Origin: CAVRQM01 sp963838805
GTDB lineage: Bacteria; Pseudomonadota; Alphaproteobacteria; Acetobacterales; Acetobacteraceae
Length of the DNA stretch: 64,000 nucleotides
Direction of reading: 5' to 3'
NCBI GenBank assembly: GCA_963838805.1
Contig: CAWISK010000010.1
Span: 496,001 to 560,000, forward strand
Part shown: positions 19,053-27,756 of the stretch, piece after piece
Position numbering within the stretch: position 1 is the first letter of the stretch
Layout: every line of letters starts with the position of its first letter
Position numbers and translations under genes: made by a program
The notes under the pieces: generated by a model
Database searches by the model: none
The model's input: the letters and a program-made list of their open reading frames with translations, nothing else
Told to the model about the DNA's origin: nothing

Positions 19053-20954
19053 ATGACCACCGCCGCCTTGACCGCCCCCTCCGCCGAGCATCGACGCGCG
19101 CCCCTGCGGCCCGCCGTGCTGCTGGGCGTGCTGGGCGTCGTCTACGGCGATATCGGCACCAGCCCGCTCTATGCGTTCAAGACCAGCCTCGGGCATTTCT
19201 CCCGCGCCGGCCTGCGCGCGCCGGAGGTGCTGGGCATCCTGTCGCTGATCTTCTGGGCGCTGATCCTGATCGTCACGGTGAAATACGTGCTGCTGGTGAT
19301 GCGCGCCGACAACCACGGCGAGGGCGGCATCCTGGCGCTCATGGCGCTGGCGCAGCGGGTCGCGGCGGGGCCGAAACTGCGGGCCGGCCTGGTGCTGGCG
19401 GGGGTGACGGGCGCCTGCCTGTTCTTCGGCGACGGCGTCATCACCCCGGCGATCTCCGTGCTCTCGGCGGTCGAGGGCCTGGAGATCTCGACCCCGTCGC
19501 TCGCCGAGTTCGTGCTGCCGATCTCGGCCGCCGTGATCATCGCGCTGTTCGCGGTGCAGTCCCGCGGCACCGGCAGCGTGGGGCGGGTGTTCGGCCCGGT
19601 CATGGTGGTCTGGTTCGCGGCGATCGGAGCACTCGGCGCCGCGGCGGTCGCCCGGAACCCGACGGTGCTGCTGGCGCTGTCGCCCAGCTATGCGGTGGCG
19701 CTGTGCCTCCAATACCGGCTGCTGGCTTTCCTCGCACTCGGCTCGGTCGTGCTGGCGGTGACCGGGGCCGAGGCGCTGTACGCCGATATGGGCCATTTCG
19801 GCGCGCGGCCGATCCGCGTGTCCTGGCTCGGCTTCGTGCTGCCGTGCCTGACCCTCAACTATTTCGGGCAGGGTGCGGCGGTGCTGGCTGACCCGGCGGC
19901 TTCGGCCAACCCGTTCTACCTTCTGTGCCCGGAATTGCTGCGCCTGCCGCTGGTGGTCCTGGCCACGGTGGCGACCGTGATCGCCAGCCAGTCGCTGATT
20001 TCCGGCGCCTATTCGATGGCGCGGCAATGCATGCAACTGGGCTTCCTGCCGCGCATGACGGTCACGCACACCTCGGCCATGCAGGCCGGCCAGATCTACG
20101 TCCCGCAGATCAACACCGCGCTATTGATCGGGGTGCTGCTGCTGGTGTTCGCCTTCCGCAGCAGCGACGCCCTGGCTTCCGCCTATGGCATCGCCGTGAC
20201 CGGCACCTTCACCTGCACCGCGGTCCTGGCCGGCGTGGTGTTCCGCCGCCAGTTCGGCTGGTCGCTGCCGCTCACCCTCGCGGTCTGGGGTTCGCTGTTC
20301 ACCATCGACCTGCTGTTTTTCGCGGCCAACTGCCTGAAGCTGCCCGAGGGCGGCTGGGTGCCGCTGGTGCTGGGTCTCGCTTTGCTCGCGCTGATGAGTT
20401 CGTGGAAACGCGGCCGCGACCTGCTGCTGGCGCGCGGCCGGGCGGACAGCCTGCTGCTGACCTCGTTCCTGAGCCGCCTGCCGCGCAGCCGCACCATCCG
20501 CGTGCCGGGGATGGCGGTATTCCTCACCGGCAATCCCGAATACGTGCCGGCCGCATTGCTGCACAGCCTGAAGCACTACAAGGCGCTGCACGAGCACGTG
20601 CTGTTCGTCACCATCCAGAACCTCGACGTGCCGGAGGTCTCCGCCGCCGAGCGTACCGAGGTCACGGAACTGGCGCCCAACATCCACCGGGTGCTGGTGC
20701 ATTACGGCTTCATGGAGAGCCCCAATCTGCCGCGCGACCTGGACGCCCTGCGCGGCAAGGGCGTGGCCTTCGACCCGATGCAGGTCAGCTACTTCCTGGG
20801 TCGCGAGACGCTCGTCCCGGCCACCGTGCCGCGCATGGCGCGCTGGCGCGTGTTCCTGTTCCTGTTGCTGGCGCGCAACGCCACTTCGGCGGTGGACTTC
20901 TTCCGTATCCCCAACGACCGGGTGGTCGAGCTGGGCGTACGGGTCGCGATCTGA
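19053..20954 (+). CDS. kup: Kup family potassium uptake protein (copy 1)
   Basis: Proton-coupled potassium importer of the KUP/HAK/KT family, 633 residues. About twelve hydrophobic helices occupy residues 15-440. The first-helix signature GVVYGDIGTSPLYAFK is followed by GEGGILALMAL and GDGVITPAISVLSAVEGLE. A cytoplasmic C-terminal domain of about 170 residues ends ELGVRVAI. A second, closely similar kup follows after 15 bases in the same direction, so this is a tandem duplication likely expressed as one unit. Intact. Confidence 0.94.
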   Translation: MTTAALTAPSAEHRRAPLRPAVLLGVLGVVYGDIGTSPLYAFKTSLGHFSRAGLRAPEVLGILSLIFWALILIVTVKYVLLVMRADNHGEGGILALMALAQRVAAGPKLRAGLVLAGVTGACLFFGDGVITPAISVLSAVEGLEISTPSLAEFVLPISAAVIIALFAVQSRGTGSVGRVFGPVMVVWFAAIGALGAAAVARNPTVLLALSPSYAVALCLQYRLLAFLALGSVVLAVTGAEALYADMGHFGARPIRVSWLGFVLPCLTLNYFGQGAAVLADPAASANPFYLLCPELLRLPLVVLATVATVIASQSLISGAYSMARQCMQLGFLPRMTVTHTSAMQAGQIYVPQINTALLIGVLLLVFAFRSSDALASAYGIAVTGTFTCTAVLAGVVFRRQFGWSLPLTLAVWGSLFTIDLLFFAANCLKLPEGGWVPLVLGLALLALMSSWKRGRDLLLARGRADSLLLTSFLSRLPRSRTIRVPGMAVFLTGNPEYVPAALLHSLKHYKALHEHVLFVTIQNLDVPEVSAAERTEVTELAPNIHRVLVHYGFMESPNLPRDLDALRGKGVAFDPMQVSYFLGRETLVPATVPRMARWRVFLFLLLARNATSAVDFFRIPNDRVVELGVRVAI

Positions 20955-20969
20955 GGTCTCGGCGCTCGC

Positions 20970-22905
20970 ATGGTGTCCGAGATCGCCGCTCCGGGTACCA
21001 GCGAGACAGTCGCACAAAGCCGCGCCCGACCCGGCGCCGAGCGGCGCGCCACGGTGCGGATCGGCGGGCTGCTGGGCGTGCTCGGCGTGGTGTACGGAGA
21101 CATCGGCACGAGCCCCCTCTATGCGCTGCAGTCAAGCCTGCGGCATTTCCCCACCGGGTCCGCCGGCCCGCGCGAGGTGCTGGGCATCCTGTCGCTGATC
21201 TTCTGGGCGCTGATCCTGATCGTCACCGTCAAATACGTGGTGCTGGTGATGCGCGCGGATAACCGCGGCGAGGGCGGTACACTGGCGCTGATGGCGCTGG
21301 CGCAGCGTGTCGCCGCAGGCCCCCGCGCGCGTGCCGCCCTGGCCTTGGTTGGCATCACCGGCGCCTGTCTGTTCTTCGGCGACGGCGTCATCACGCCGGC
21401 CATTTCGGTGCTGTCCGCCGTCGAGGGGCTGGAGGTGGCGACGCCGCAGCTTGCCCATGTCGTGCTGCCGATCGCCGCTGCCGTGATCGCGGCGCTGTTC
21501 GCGGTGCAGTTCCACGGCACTGCGCGGGTCGGGCGGGTGTTCGGGCCGGTCATGGCCTGCTGGTTCCTGCTGCTGGGCGTGCTCGGACTGGCCGAGATCC
21601 TCCGTCATCCGTCCGTGCTGCTCGCCGTCTCGCCCGGCTACGCGGTGGCGCTGTGCCTGCACTACCGGCTGCTTGCCTTCGTCGTGCTGGGCTCGGTCGT
21701 GCTGTGTGTGACCGGTGTGGAGGCGCTCTACGCCGATATGGGGCATTTCGGGGCGCTGCCGATCCGCCTGACCTGGCTGTGCTTCGTGCTGCCCTGCCTG
21801 GTGCTGAACTATTTCGGCCAGGGCGCCCTGGTGCTGGCCGATCCGACGGCGGCGGAGAACCCGTTCTACCTGCTCACCCCGGATTGGCTGCGGCTGCCGA
21901 TGGTGTTCATCGCCACCCTCGCCACCGTGATCGCGAGCCAGGCGCTGATCTCCGGCGCCTATTCAGTGGCGCGGCAGTGCATGCAGCTGGGCTTTCTGCC
22001 GCGCATGACGCTGCGCCACACCAGCACCACGGAGGAGGGGCAGATCTACGTGCCGCAGGTGAACGCGGCGCTGGCGCTGGGCGTGCTGGCGCTGGTGTTC
22101 GCGTTCCGGTCCAGCGCCAATCTGGCCTCGGCCTATGGCGTGGCGGTGACCGGCACCTTCCTGTGCGACTGCGTCCTGGCCGCCGTGGTGTTCCGGCGCC
22201 TGTTCCACTGGTCGCGGACGGCCGCGATCGGCGTGTTCGGCGGCTTTTTCGTGGTCGACCTGCTGTTCTTTTCGTCGAACCTGCTGAAGCTGCCGGAGGG
22301 TGGCTGGGTGCCGCTGGTGCTGGGAACCAGCCTGCTGGCGCTGATGACCTCCTGGAAACGCGGGCGCGACCTGCTGCAGGCGCGCTGGCGGGCCGACAGC
22401 CTGCTGCTGACGCTCGTTCCTCGCCCGCCTCCCGCGCAGCCGCACCATCCGCGTGCCCGGCATGGCCGTGTTCATGACCGGCAACCCCGACTACGTGCCC
22501 GGCGCGCTGCTGCACAATCTGAAGCACAACAAGGTGCTGCACGAGCACGTCCTGTTCGTGACCGTGCGCAATGTCGACCTGCCGGAAATGGCCGCCGCCG
22601 AGCGCACCGAAGTCACCGAACTGGCGCCCGGCATCCACCGCGTGCTGGTGCAGTACGGGTTCATGGAAAGTCCGAACCTGCCCCGCGAGCTGGCGGCACT
22701 GCGCAATCAGGGGGTGGTCTTCGACCCGATGCAGGCGAGCTACTTCCTGGGCCGCGAAACCCTGGTTCCCGCCAGCGTGCCGCGAATGCCGCGCTGGCGG
22801 ACGTTCCTGTTCCTGCTGATGGCACGCAATGCCACCCCGGCGGCCGAGTTCTTCCGCATCCCCGACGACCGGGTGGTCGAACTCGGGGTGCGGATCACGA
22901 TCTGA
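20970..22905 (+). CDS. kup: Kup family potassium uptake protein (copy 2), frameshifted
   Basis: Tandem paralogue of the preceding gene with the same layout: GVVYGDIGTSPLYALQ near the start, GEGGTLALMAL, GDGVITPAISVLSAVEGLE and a C-terminal domain ending ELGVRITI at 22905. At about 22416 one extra base follows LLLTL. The proper frame continues FLARLPRSRTIRVPGMAVF, aligned with copy 1 (FLSRLPRSRTIRVPGMAVF). Removing one base gives 644 residues. If the shift is real, the protein would keep all membrane helices but lose its cytoplasmic domain. Long near-identical DNA stretches between the copies also make assembly error possible here. Confidence 0.88.
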
Positions 22906-22923
22906 CCGGCTACGGGCCGGACG

Positions 22924-23181
22924 TCATATCCCCCTGCGTCCGGCGATCGCGTGATAGATCCAGAGCAGCACGACGGCGCCGATCACCGCCACGAGCAGGC
23001 TCCAGAGATTGAACCCGGTGACGCCCGCCGCCCCGAATGCGTTGAAGATCCAGCCGCCGATGACCGCGCCGACAATGCCCAGCACGATGTCCAGCAGGAC
23101 ACCCTCGCCGCGGTTGTTGACGATCTTGCTGGCGATGAAGCCCGCGATCAGCCCCAGAATGATCCATGCGATCCAGCCCAT
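22924..23181 (-). CDS. GlsB/YeaQ/YmgE family small membrane protein
   Basis: Small stress-associated inner-membrane protein of 85 residues with three hydrophobic segments rich in glycine (GLIAGFIASKIV, DIVLGIVGAVIGGWIF, LLVAVIGAVVLLWIYHAI). This is the standard transglycosylase-associated/GlsB pattern. GGAGGG lies 4 bases before ATG 23181. It converges on kup copy 2. The biochemical function of the family is unknown. Confidence 0.87.
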   Translation of the reverse strand: MGWIAWIILGLIAGFIASKIVNNRGEGVLLDIVLGIVGAVIGGWIFNAFGAAGVTGFNLWSLLVAVIGAVVLLWIYHAIAGRRGI

Positions 23182-23259
23182 GCGTCCCTCCGTGCCGGCC
23201 CTGTGCCAGCGTTCTGCGCGCGTAACGCGCGAGCGTCAAAGAGCGTTGCGGCGGCCGGT

Positions 23260-23709
23260 TCAGCGCGGGCCGGGCGAGCCGGGCGGATAGACCGGCACGG
23301 CGACCGTGACCGGGGGCGCGTGCTCGAAGCTCAGCGTGGCGTGCAGCATATCGCCGGCACGCAGCCTTCGGCCCAGGTCCATCAGCATGACGTGCAGCCC
23401 GCCCGGCCGCATGGCCACCGTGCCGCCCGCCGGCAACGGCACGGCGGCGACGTCGCGCATCGTCTCGACGCCGTTGCTGCTGGCGCTCTCGTGCAGCATC
23501 GCCATGCCGCCGGCGTCGGTCGAGACGCCGGTCAGCCGGTCGGCCGCGCCGGTATCGTGCAAGGTCAGGTACAGCGCGCCGGGGCCGCCGCCGGCCGGGG
23601 CACGCGCCCAGGCCTGCCGCACCTCGATGCCGGAACCCGCCAGGGCCGGTGGCAGAAAGGCCAGGGTGAGGACCATGGCCGAAAGCATAGGTCGCATCAC
23701 GGGCTCCAT
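23260..23709 (-). CDS. Periplasmic copper chaperone PCu(A)C
   Basis: Delivers Cu(I) to the CuA site of cytochrome c oxidase, usually together with SCO proteins. The 149-residue precursor has a signal peptide (MLSAMVLTLAFLPPALAG). The exact copper motif is H73-x10-M84-x21-H106-x-M108. The start at 23709 overlaps the SCO stop as ATGA; an internal ATG at 23697 is an alternative. The operon partnership with the SCO gene supports a role in oxidase assembly. Confidence 0.93.
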   Translation of the reverse strand: MEPVMRPMLSAMVLTLAFLPPALAGSGIEVRQAWARAPAGGGPGALYLTLHDTGAADRLTGVSTDAGGMAMLHESASSNGVETMRDVAAVPLPAGGTVAMRPGGLHVMLMDLGRRLRAGDMLHATLSFEHAPPVTVAVPVYPPGSPGPR

Positions 23710-24314
23710 CAGGTCAGGTGGGACTGGATGTCGGCCGCCATCCCGGCCGGCGTCTGGTCGGCGCGGATCACCGCCACGAAACGGCCGCGCGGGTCCATCA
23801 GGTAGAGCAGCGAGGTATGGTCCATCGAGTAGTCGTTCGGCCCCGGCCCGGTGACATGGCGCGCCGCATAGACCCGGTATTCCCGTTCCACCGCCTCGAT
23901 CTGCGAGGGAGTGCCGGTGAGCCCGCGCAGGCGCGGCGAGAAAGCGGTGACATAGTCCCGGATCACCTTCGGCGTGTCGCGCCAGGGATCGACGGTGATG
24001 AACACAGGGGTCAGACGATCGGCCTCGGGCCCCATGTCGGACAGCGCGCTGGCCAGCGTGTTGAGCGTGGTGGGGCAGACATCCGGGCAGAACGTATAGC
24101 CGAAATAGACCAGCAGATAGCGCCCGCGCAGGTCGCGATCGGTGACGCTACGGCCCTCTGCGTCGGTCAGGCTGAACGGACCGCCGATCGACAATCCGGC
24201 ATCGCCGGCCCCCGGGCGGAGGAGGGACCAGGCGCCGGCACCGCCGGCCAGGATCAGCACCGCCGCCGAGGCAGCCAGCAGCCGTCGGCGGGGCAGGGGC
24301 GGCAGGCCGCTCAT
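23709..24314 (-). CDS. SCO1/SenC family copper-delivery protein
   Basis: Membrane-anchored thioredoxin-fold protein that inserts copper into, or reduces, the CuA site of cytochrome oxidase. It has 201 residues with an N-terminal anchor (RRRLLAASAAVLILAGGAG). The copper ligands are Cys76 and Cys80 in CPDVC and His166 in MDHTSLLYL. It is cotranscribed with the PCu(A)C gene through an ATGA overlap. The gene starts 25 bases beyond the 3' end of tRNA-Ala on the same strand, so readthrough from the tRNA promoter is possible. Confidence 0.92.
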   Translation of the reverse strand: MSGLPPLPRRRLLAASAAVLILAGGAGAWSLLRPGAGDAGLSIGGPFSLTDAEGRSVTDRDLRGRYLLVYFGYTFCPDVCPTTLNTLASALSDMGPEADRLTPVFITVDPWRDTPKVIRDYVTAFSPRLRGLTGTPSQIEAVEREYRVYAARHVTGPGPNDYSMDHTSLLYLMDPRGRFVAVIRADQTPAGMAADIQSHLT

Positions 24315-24339
24315 GGCAGCGCCCGCGTCAGGCGACGGG

Positions 24340-24415
24340 TGGTGGAGCCAATCGGAATCGAACCGACGACCTCCTGAATGCCATTCAGGCGCTCTCCCAA
24401 CTGAGCTATGGCCCC
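24340..24415 (-). tRNA. tRNA-Ala (anticodon GGC)
   Basis: A 76-base cloverleaf on the minus strand with a genomically encoded CCA end. The acceptor GGGGCCA pairs with TGGCTCC with one G-U pair. The D-arm contains AGCTCAGTTGGGAGAGC, the anticodon stem CCTGA/TCAGG holds loop ATGGCAT, and the T-loop reads GTTCGATTC. The anticodon GGC reads GCC and GCT alanine codons, which should be heavily used in this GC-rich genome. Confidence 0.96.
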
Positions 24416-24483
24416 GCCTACCGGAAGGCCGCCATATCGGCGGCGGGCGCATATAGCGCCGGGCGGCGGGGGCGATCAAGGGC

Positions 24484-24891
24484 ATGGCCGAGCCTGCGGA
24501 CAAGGGCGAAACGGAGCCGTGGCGGCCGGCCAGCGAGGCCGAGGCCGCGAGCAACATGGCGGTGTTCGTCGAATGGCTGCGCGCCTTCGGGCGGCTGCGC
24601 GACGCCAGCCCCGAAAAGGTGCGCCTGTGGCGGCAGCGCGAACCGGATACCCTGCTGGCCGCCATCGCGGCGTTCGCCGCCGCCGATCCCTCGGATCGCG
24701 CCCTGCTCGCCGCACTGGCCGAGCATCTGCTGGTGGCCGAGACCCGCGCCGGCGATACCCTGGCCTGGTCCGGCGACCCCGACGCGTCCTGGGCGCGCGC
24801 CGCGCGTGCGGCAGGCGCCCGGGTCGTCCTGGTCAGGCCGACAGACGCAGCTCCGGATGGGGCCGAAACGCCGCCTCCGTCTTGGCCGTGA
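24484..24891 (+). CDS. Uncharacterised 135-residue protein
   Basis: Not recognised. It is a soluble, alanine-rich, helix-favouring protein with no signal peptide, membrane segment or cysteine. A fairly conserved-looking core is NMAVFVEWLRAFGRLRD, then SPEKVRLWRQREPDTL (about 24-57), followed by a long alanine/leucine-rich helix. The last 59 bases overlap the 3' end of scoB on the other strand, so either the true stop is unusual or the tail is relaxed. It lies on the opposite strand 68 bases beyond the tRNA. Codon usage resembles that of neighbouring genes. Confidence 0.55.
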   Translation: MAEPADKGETEPWRPASEAEAASNMAVFVEWLRAFGRLRDASPEKVRLWRQREPDTLLAAIAAFAAADPSDRALLAALAEHLLVAETRAGDTLAWSGDPDASWARAARAAGARVVLVRPTDAAPDGAETPPPSWP

Positions 24892-25483
24892 TTTCGTCCA
24901 TCGTGACACCCGGAGCGATGTCGGCCAGCACCAGCCCATCCGGCCTCACGTCGAACACGCCCAGATCGGTCACCACCAGATCGACCACACCGGCCCCGGT
25001 CAGCGGCAGGGTGCAGCGATGCAGCAGCTTCGGCTGGCCGCCGGCGGTATGCTCCATCAGGATCACCACCCGCGGCACGCCGGCCACGAGGTCCATGGCG
25101 CCCCCCATGCCCTTGACCATCTTGCCGGGGATCATCCAGTTCGCCAGATCGCCGTTCTCGGCCACCTGCAAGGCACCCAGGATCGACAGGTCGATATGCC
25201 CGCCACGGATCATGGCGAAGCTCTCGGCGCTATTGAAATAGCTGGTGGTCGGCAGCTCGGTCACGGTCTGCTTTCCGGCGTTGATGAGGTCGGGGTCTTC
25301 CTCGCCCGCGTAGGGGAACGGCCCCATGCCCAGCATCCCGTTCTCGCTGTGCAGCACGATCGACATGCCGGGCGGGATATGGTTGGCGACCAGTGTCGGG
25401 ATGCCGATGCCGAGATTGACGTAGAACCCGTCGTGCAGCTCGCGCGCCGCGCGTGCCGCCATCTGGTCGCGTGTCCAGGCCAT
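24833..25483 (-). CDS. scoB: 3-oxoacid CoA-transferase subunit B
   Basis: Beta subunit of succinyl-CoA:3-ketoacid CoA-transferase, which activates acetoacetate (or another 3-oxoacid) with CoA from succinyl-CoA. It has 216 residues. The catalytic glutamate is Glu47 in SENGMLGMGPFP. LGIGIPTLVANH and GKMVKGMGGAMDLVAG are typical for the subunit. It starts 14 bases after scoA ends and forms an operon with it. It probably links ketone-body or polyhydroxybutyrate metabolism to the TCA cycle, in line with the 3-hydroxyacyl-CoA dehydrogenase elsewhere in the window. Confidence 0.94.
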   Translation of the reverse strand: MAWTRDQMAARAARELHDGFYVNLGIGIPTLVANHIPPGMSIVLHSENGMLGMGPFPYAGEEDPDLINAGKQTVTELPTTSYFNSAESFAMIRGGHIDLSILGALQVAENGDLANWMIPGKMVKGMGGAMDLVAGVPRVVILMEHTAGGQPKLLHRCTLPLTGAGVVDLVVTDLGVFDVRPDGLVLADIAPGVTMDEITAKTEAAFRPHPELRLSA

Positions 25484-25497
25484 GCCGCGATCTCCCT

Positions 25498-26208
25498 CTA
25501 TGCCGCGCGCTGGCGCAGGGTGCGCTGCTCGATGCGTTTCTCGGCGTCCGGCACATGCAGGATGCGCTTCACGAAGATACCCGGCGTCATGATCTGATCA
25601 GGCTCGATGGCGCCCGGCTCGACCAGATGCTCGACCTCGGCCACCGTCACGCGGGCGGCCGTGGCCATGACCGGATTGAAGTTGCGCGCTGTCTTGCGGT
25701 ACACGAGATTGCCCTCGGTGTCGCCGCGCCACGCATGGACCAGCGCCAGATCGGCGAACAGGCCGCGCTCCATCACGTACAGCTTGCCGTCGAACTCGCG
25801 CGTCTCCTTGCCCTCGGAGACCTGCGTGCCGGCACCGGTGCGGGTGTAGAAGGCGGGGATGCCGGCGCCGCCGGCGCGGATACGCTCGGCCAGGGTGCCC
25901 TGAGGGTTGAACTCGATCTCCAGCTCGCCGGCCAGGTACTGCTTCGCGAAGGTCGCGTTCTCGCCGACATAGGAGCTGATCATGCGCCGGATCTGCCGTG
26001 TCGCCAGCAGCCGGCCCAATCCCGCATCGTCGATGCCGGCGTTGTTGGAGACCACGGTCAGCCCACGCACGCCGGACTCGCGCACCGCCTCGATCAGCAC
26101 CGAGGGAATGCCGCACAGACCGAAGCCGCCCGACATGATCATCATGTCGTCGCGCAGCAGCCCGGCCAGCGCCGAACTCGCGTCCGCCCGCATTTTGGTC
26201 AACGCCAT
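25498..26208 (-). CDS. scoA: 3-oxoacid CoA-transferase subunit A
   Basis: Alpha subunit partner of ScoB, 236 residues. ATG 26208 has GGGAGG five bases upstream, which decides it over a longer frame starting at 26235. The CoA-transferase motif GGFGLCGIP is at 27-35. SNNAGIDDAGLG, GTLAERIRAGGAGIPAFYT and YRKTARNFNPVMATAA are family blocks. Intact and in operon with scoB. Confidence 0.94.
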   Translation of the reverse strand: MALTKMRADASSALAGLLRDDMMIMSGGFGLCGIPSVLIEAVRESGVRGLTVVSNNAGIDDAGLGRLLATRQIRRMISSYVGENATFAKQYLAGELEIEFNPQGTLAERIRAGGAGIPAFYTRTGAGTQVSEGKETREFDGKLYVMERGLFADLALVHAWRGDTEGNLVYRKTARNFNPVMATAARVTVAEVEHLVEPGAIEPDQIMTPGIFVKRILHVPDAEKRIEQRTLRQRAA

Positions 26209-26316
26209 GCCCGCCTCCCAGCCATCGAGGGCCACAAGCTGCCATTGCCGACCGGACAGGGCAATCCGTCGCCCCGCAGGCGATCGTGGTGACGATGGAC
26301 GCCGGGAGATGCTGCC

Positions 26317-27249
26317 TCAGCGTGACCTTGTCGCGGGTCCGCGCGTGTTCGCGTCGAGTTGCGCCTTCAGGTGGGCGATCTCCGTGGCGTGGCCGGCGGC
26401 GACCGGATGCCCGACGCGGCTGCCGACCTGCTCGGCGAAGGCGCGGGTCAGCTCGGCACCCAGCAGGAAGATCTGGCTGCAATAGTAGATCCACACGAGG
26501 ATGATGCCGAGCGCACCGGCTGCGCCATAGGTGCTGGCGACGTTGAAGCTGCCGACATAGAAGCTGATGAGGTTCTTCCCCAGGTTGAACAGCAGCGCCG
26601 TCACGACCGCGCCGATCGCCACGTCGCGCCAGAGAATGCTGGTGTCGGGCAGCGCCTTGTAGATGGCGGCGAACAGGATGGTAATCAGCAGGAACGAGGT
26701 CGCGAGACTGGCCAGTCGCAGCATCACGTGGACGCCGGGCAGGCGCACGGACAGATATGCCCCTGCCGCAGACAGCGCCGCCGTAGCGACCAGCGAAAGG
26801 AGCAGCAGGAAGCCCAGGAGCAGGACCAGCAGCAGACTCACGAGGCGCGCCCGCAGCAACTGGCGCACCGCACCATGTGGCGGCTGCGCCTTCCAGATCG
26901 CGTTCAGCGCCGATTGCATCTCCGTGAAGATGCCGCTTGCGGCGATCAGCAAGGTGACGCCGCCGATGACCGTGGCCAGGATGCCGGCATGGCGGTTGGA
27001 GACGCTGCGGAGCATGGCCTGCACCGCGTCGGCACCCTGCTTGCCCATGAGACCGCCGATCTGGTGCACGACCGCGCCGCGCGCCGCGTCCTCGCCGAAC
27101 ACCAGGCCGGCAAGTGCGATGATGATGAGCAGCACCGGGGCCAGCGAGAACGTGGTGTAATAGGCGATAGCCGCGCCCCGGCTGAGGCAGCTATCGTCGA
27201 TATAGCCCAGCACGGCCGATTTCAGCGTCCGCCAGACGAGCCCGAACAT
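26317..27249 (-). CDS. YihY/BrkB family inner-membrane protein
   Basis: Predicted six-helix inner-membrane protein of the YihY/virulence factor BrkB family (once called ribonuclease BN by mistake), 310 residues from ATG 27249. Family blocks are SRGAAIAYYTTFSLAPVLLI near 22-41, AIYKALPDTSI near 200, and YGAAGALGIILVWIYYCSQIF near 245. The C-terminal tail is hydrophilic. The function is unresolved in the family. It stands alone between scoA and a small hypothetical gene. Confidence 0.88.
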   Translation of the reverse strand: MFGLVWRTLKSAVLGYIDDSCLSRGAAIAYYTTFSLAPVLLIIIALAGLVFGEDAARGAVVHQIGGLMGKQGADAVQAMLRSVSNRHAGILATVIGGVTLLIAASGIFTEMQSALNAIWKAQPPHGAVRQLLRARLVSLLLVLLLGFLLLLSLVATAALSAAGAYLSVRLPGVHVMLRLASLATSFLLITILFAAIYKALPDTSILWRDVAIGAVVTALLFNLGKNLISFYVGSFNVASTYGAAGALGIILVWIYYCSQIFLLGAELTRAFAEQVGSRVGHPVAAGHATEIAHLKAQLDANTRGPATRSR

Positions 27250-27292
27250 CGCCGCGCAACGCGGGCCCGGCACTTTGGTTGCGGTGCGGCAA

Positions 27293-27565
27293 TCAGCTCA
27301 TCGAGGTCAAAGCGTCGCGCTCGCCACTGGTGAGCGGCCGGCCATGCCGCAACTCGGCGCGGATCTCGGCGGCCAGGACAGGGTTGGCGCGGCGAATCTG
27401 GTTAACTCGCAAGGCAGCAGCAACGCCCGGAATGGGCATCTGCTCCCAGCGCTCCAGATACAGGAGGTCCGCCTCCGACATATGGTCAGGCGCCGCCTCC
27501 AAAGCACGCTGGAGGGCAACGGTATGCGCGGCCGCGAAGGGAGCGGCCACCGGGTTCTCGGACAT
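27293..27565 (-). CDS. Uncharacterised 90-residue protein
   Basis: Not recognised. ATG 27565 has GGGAG five bases upstream. The protein is soluble and helical with the blocks EADLLYLERWEQMPIPGVAAALRVNQ and LAAEIRAELRHGRPLT in its second half. No cysteines or signal peptide. It lies 43 bases before the YihY gene on the same strand, so they could be cotranscribed. The good ribosome site and ordinary codon use support it being real. Confidence 0.55.
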   Translation of the reverse strand: MSENPVAAPFAAAHTVALQRALEAAPDHMSEADLLYLERWEQMPIPGVAAALRVNQIRRANPVLAAEIRAELRHGRPLTSGERDALTSMS

Positions 27566-27756
27566 TAACACTCCCTTTGGCTATCCGGCGGCGATGCTGC
27601 CGCGCGGTAGCGTCCCAGCGGACGCGGCCAAGGCCGTTATAGCGTCGGGAGTTGCGGAAATCCTACATAAACTCGTGATCTAACGTTTAAACCTCATGCG
27701 CGCCGGGCGGGGCAGGGCGGCAAGAGCGTGACCGTCCCGCCGGCAACCGATGCGCC

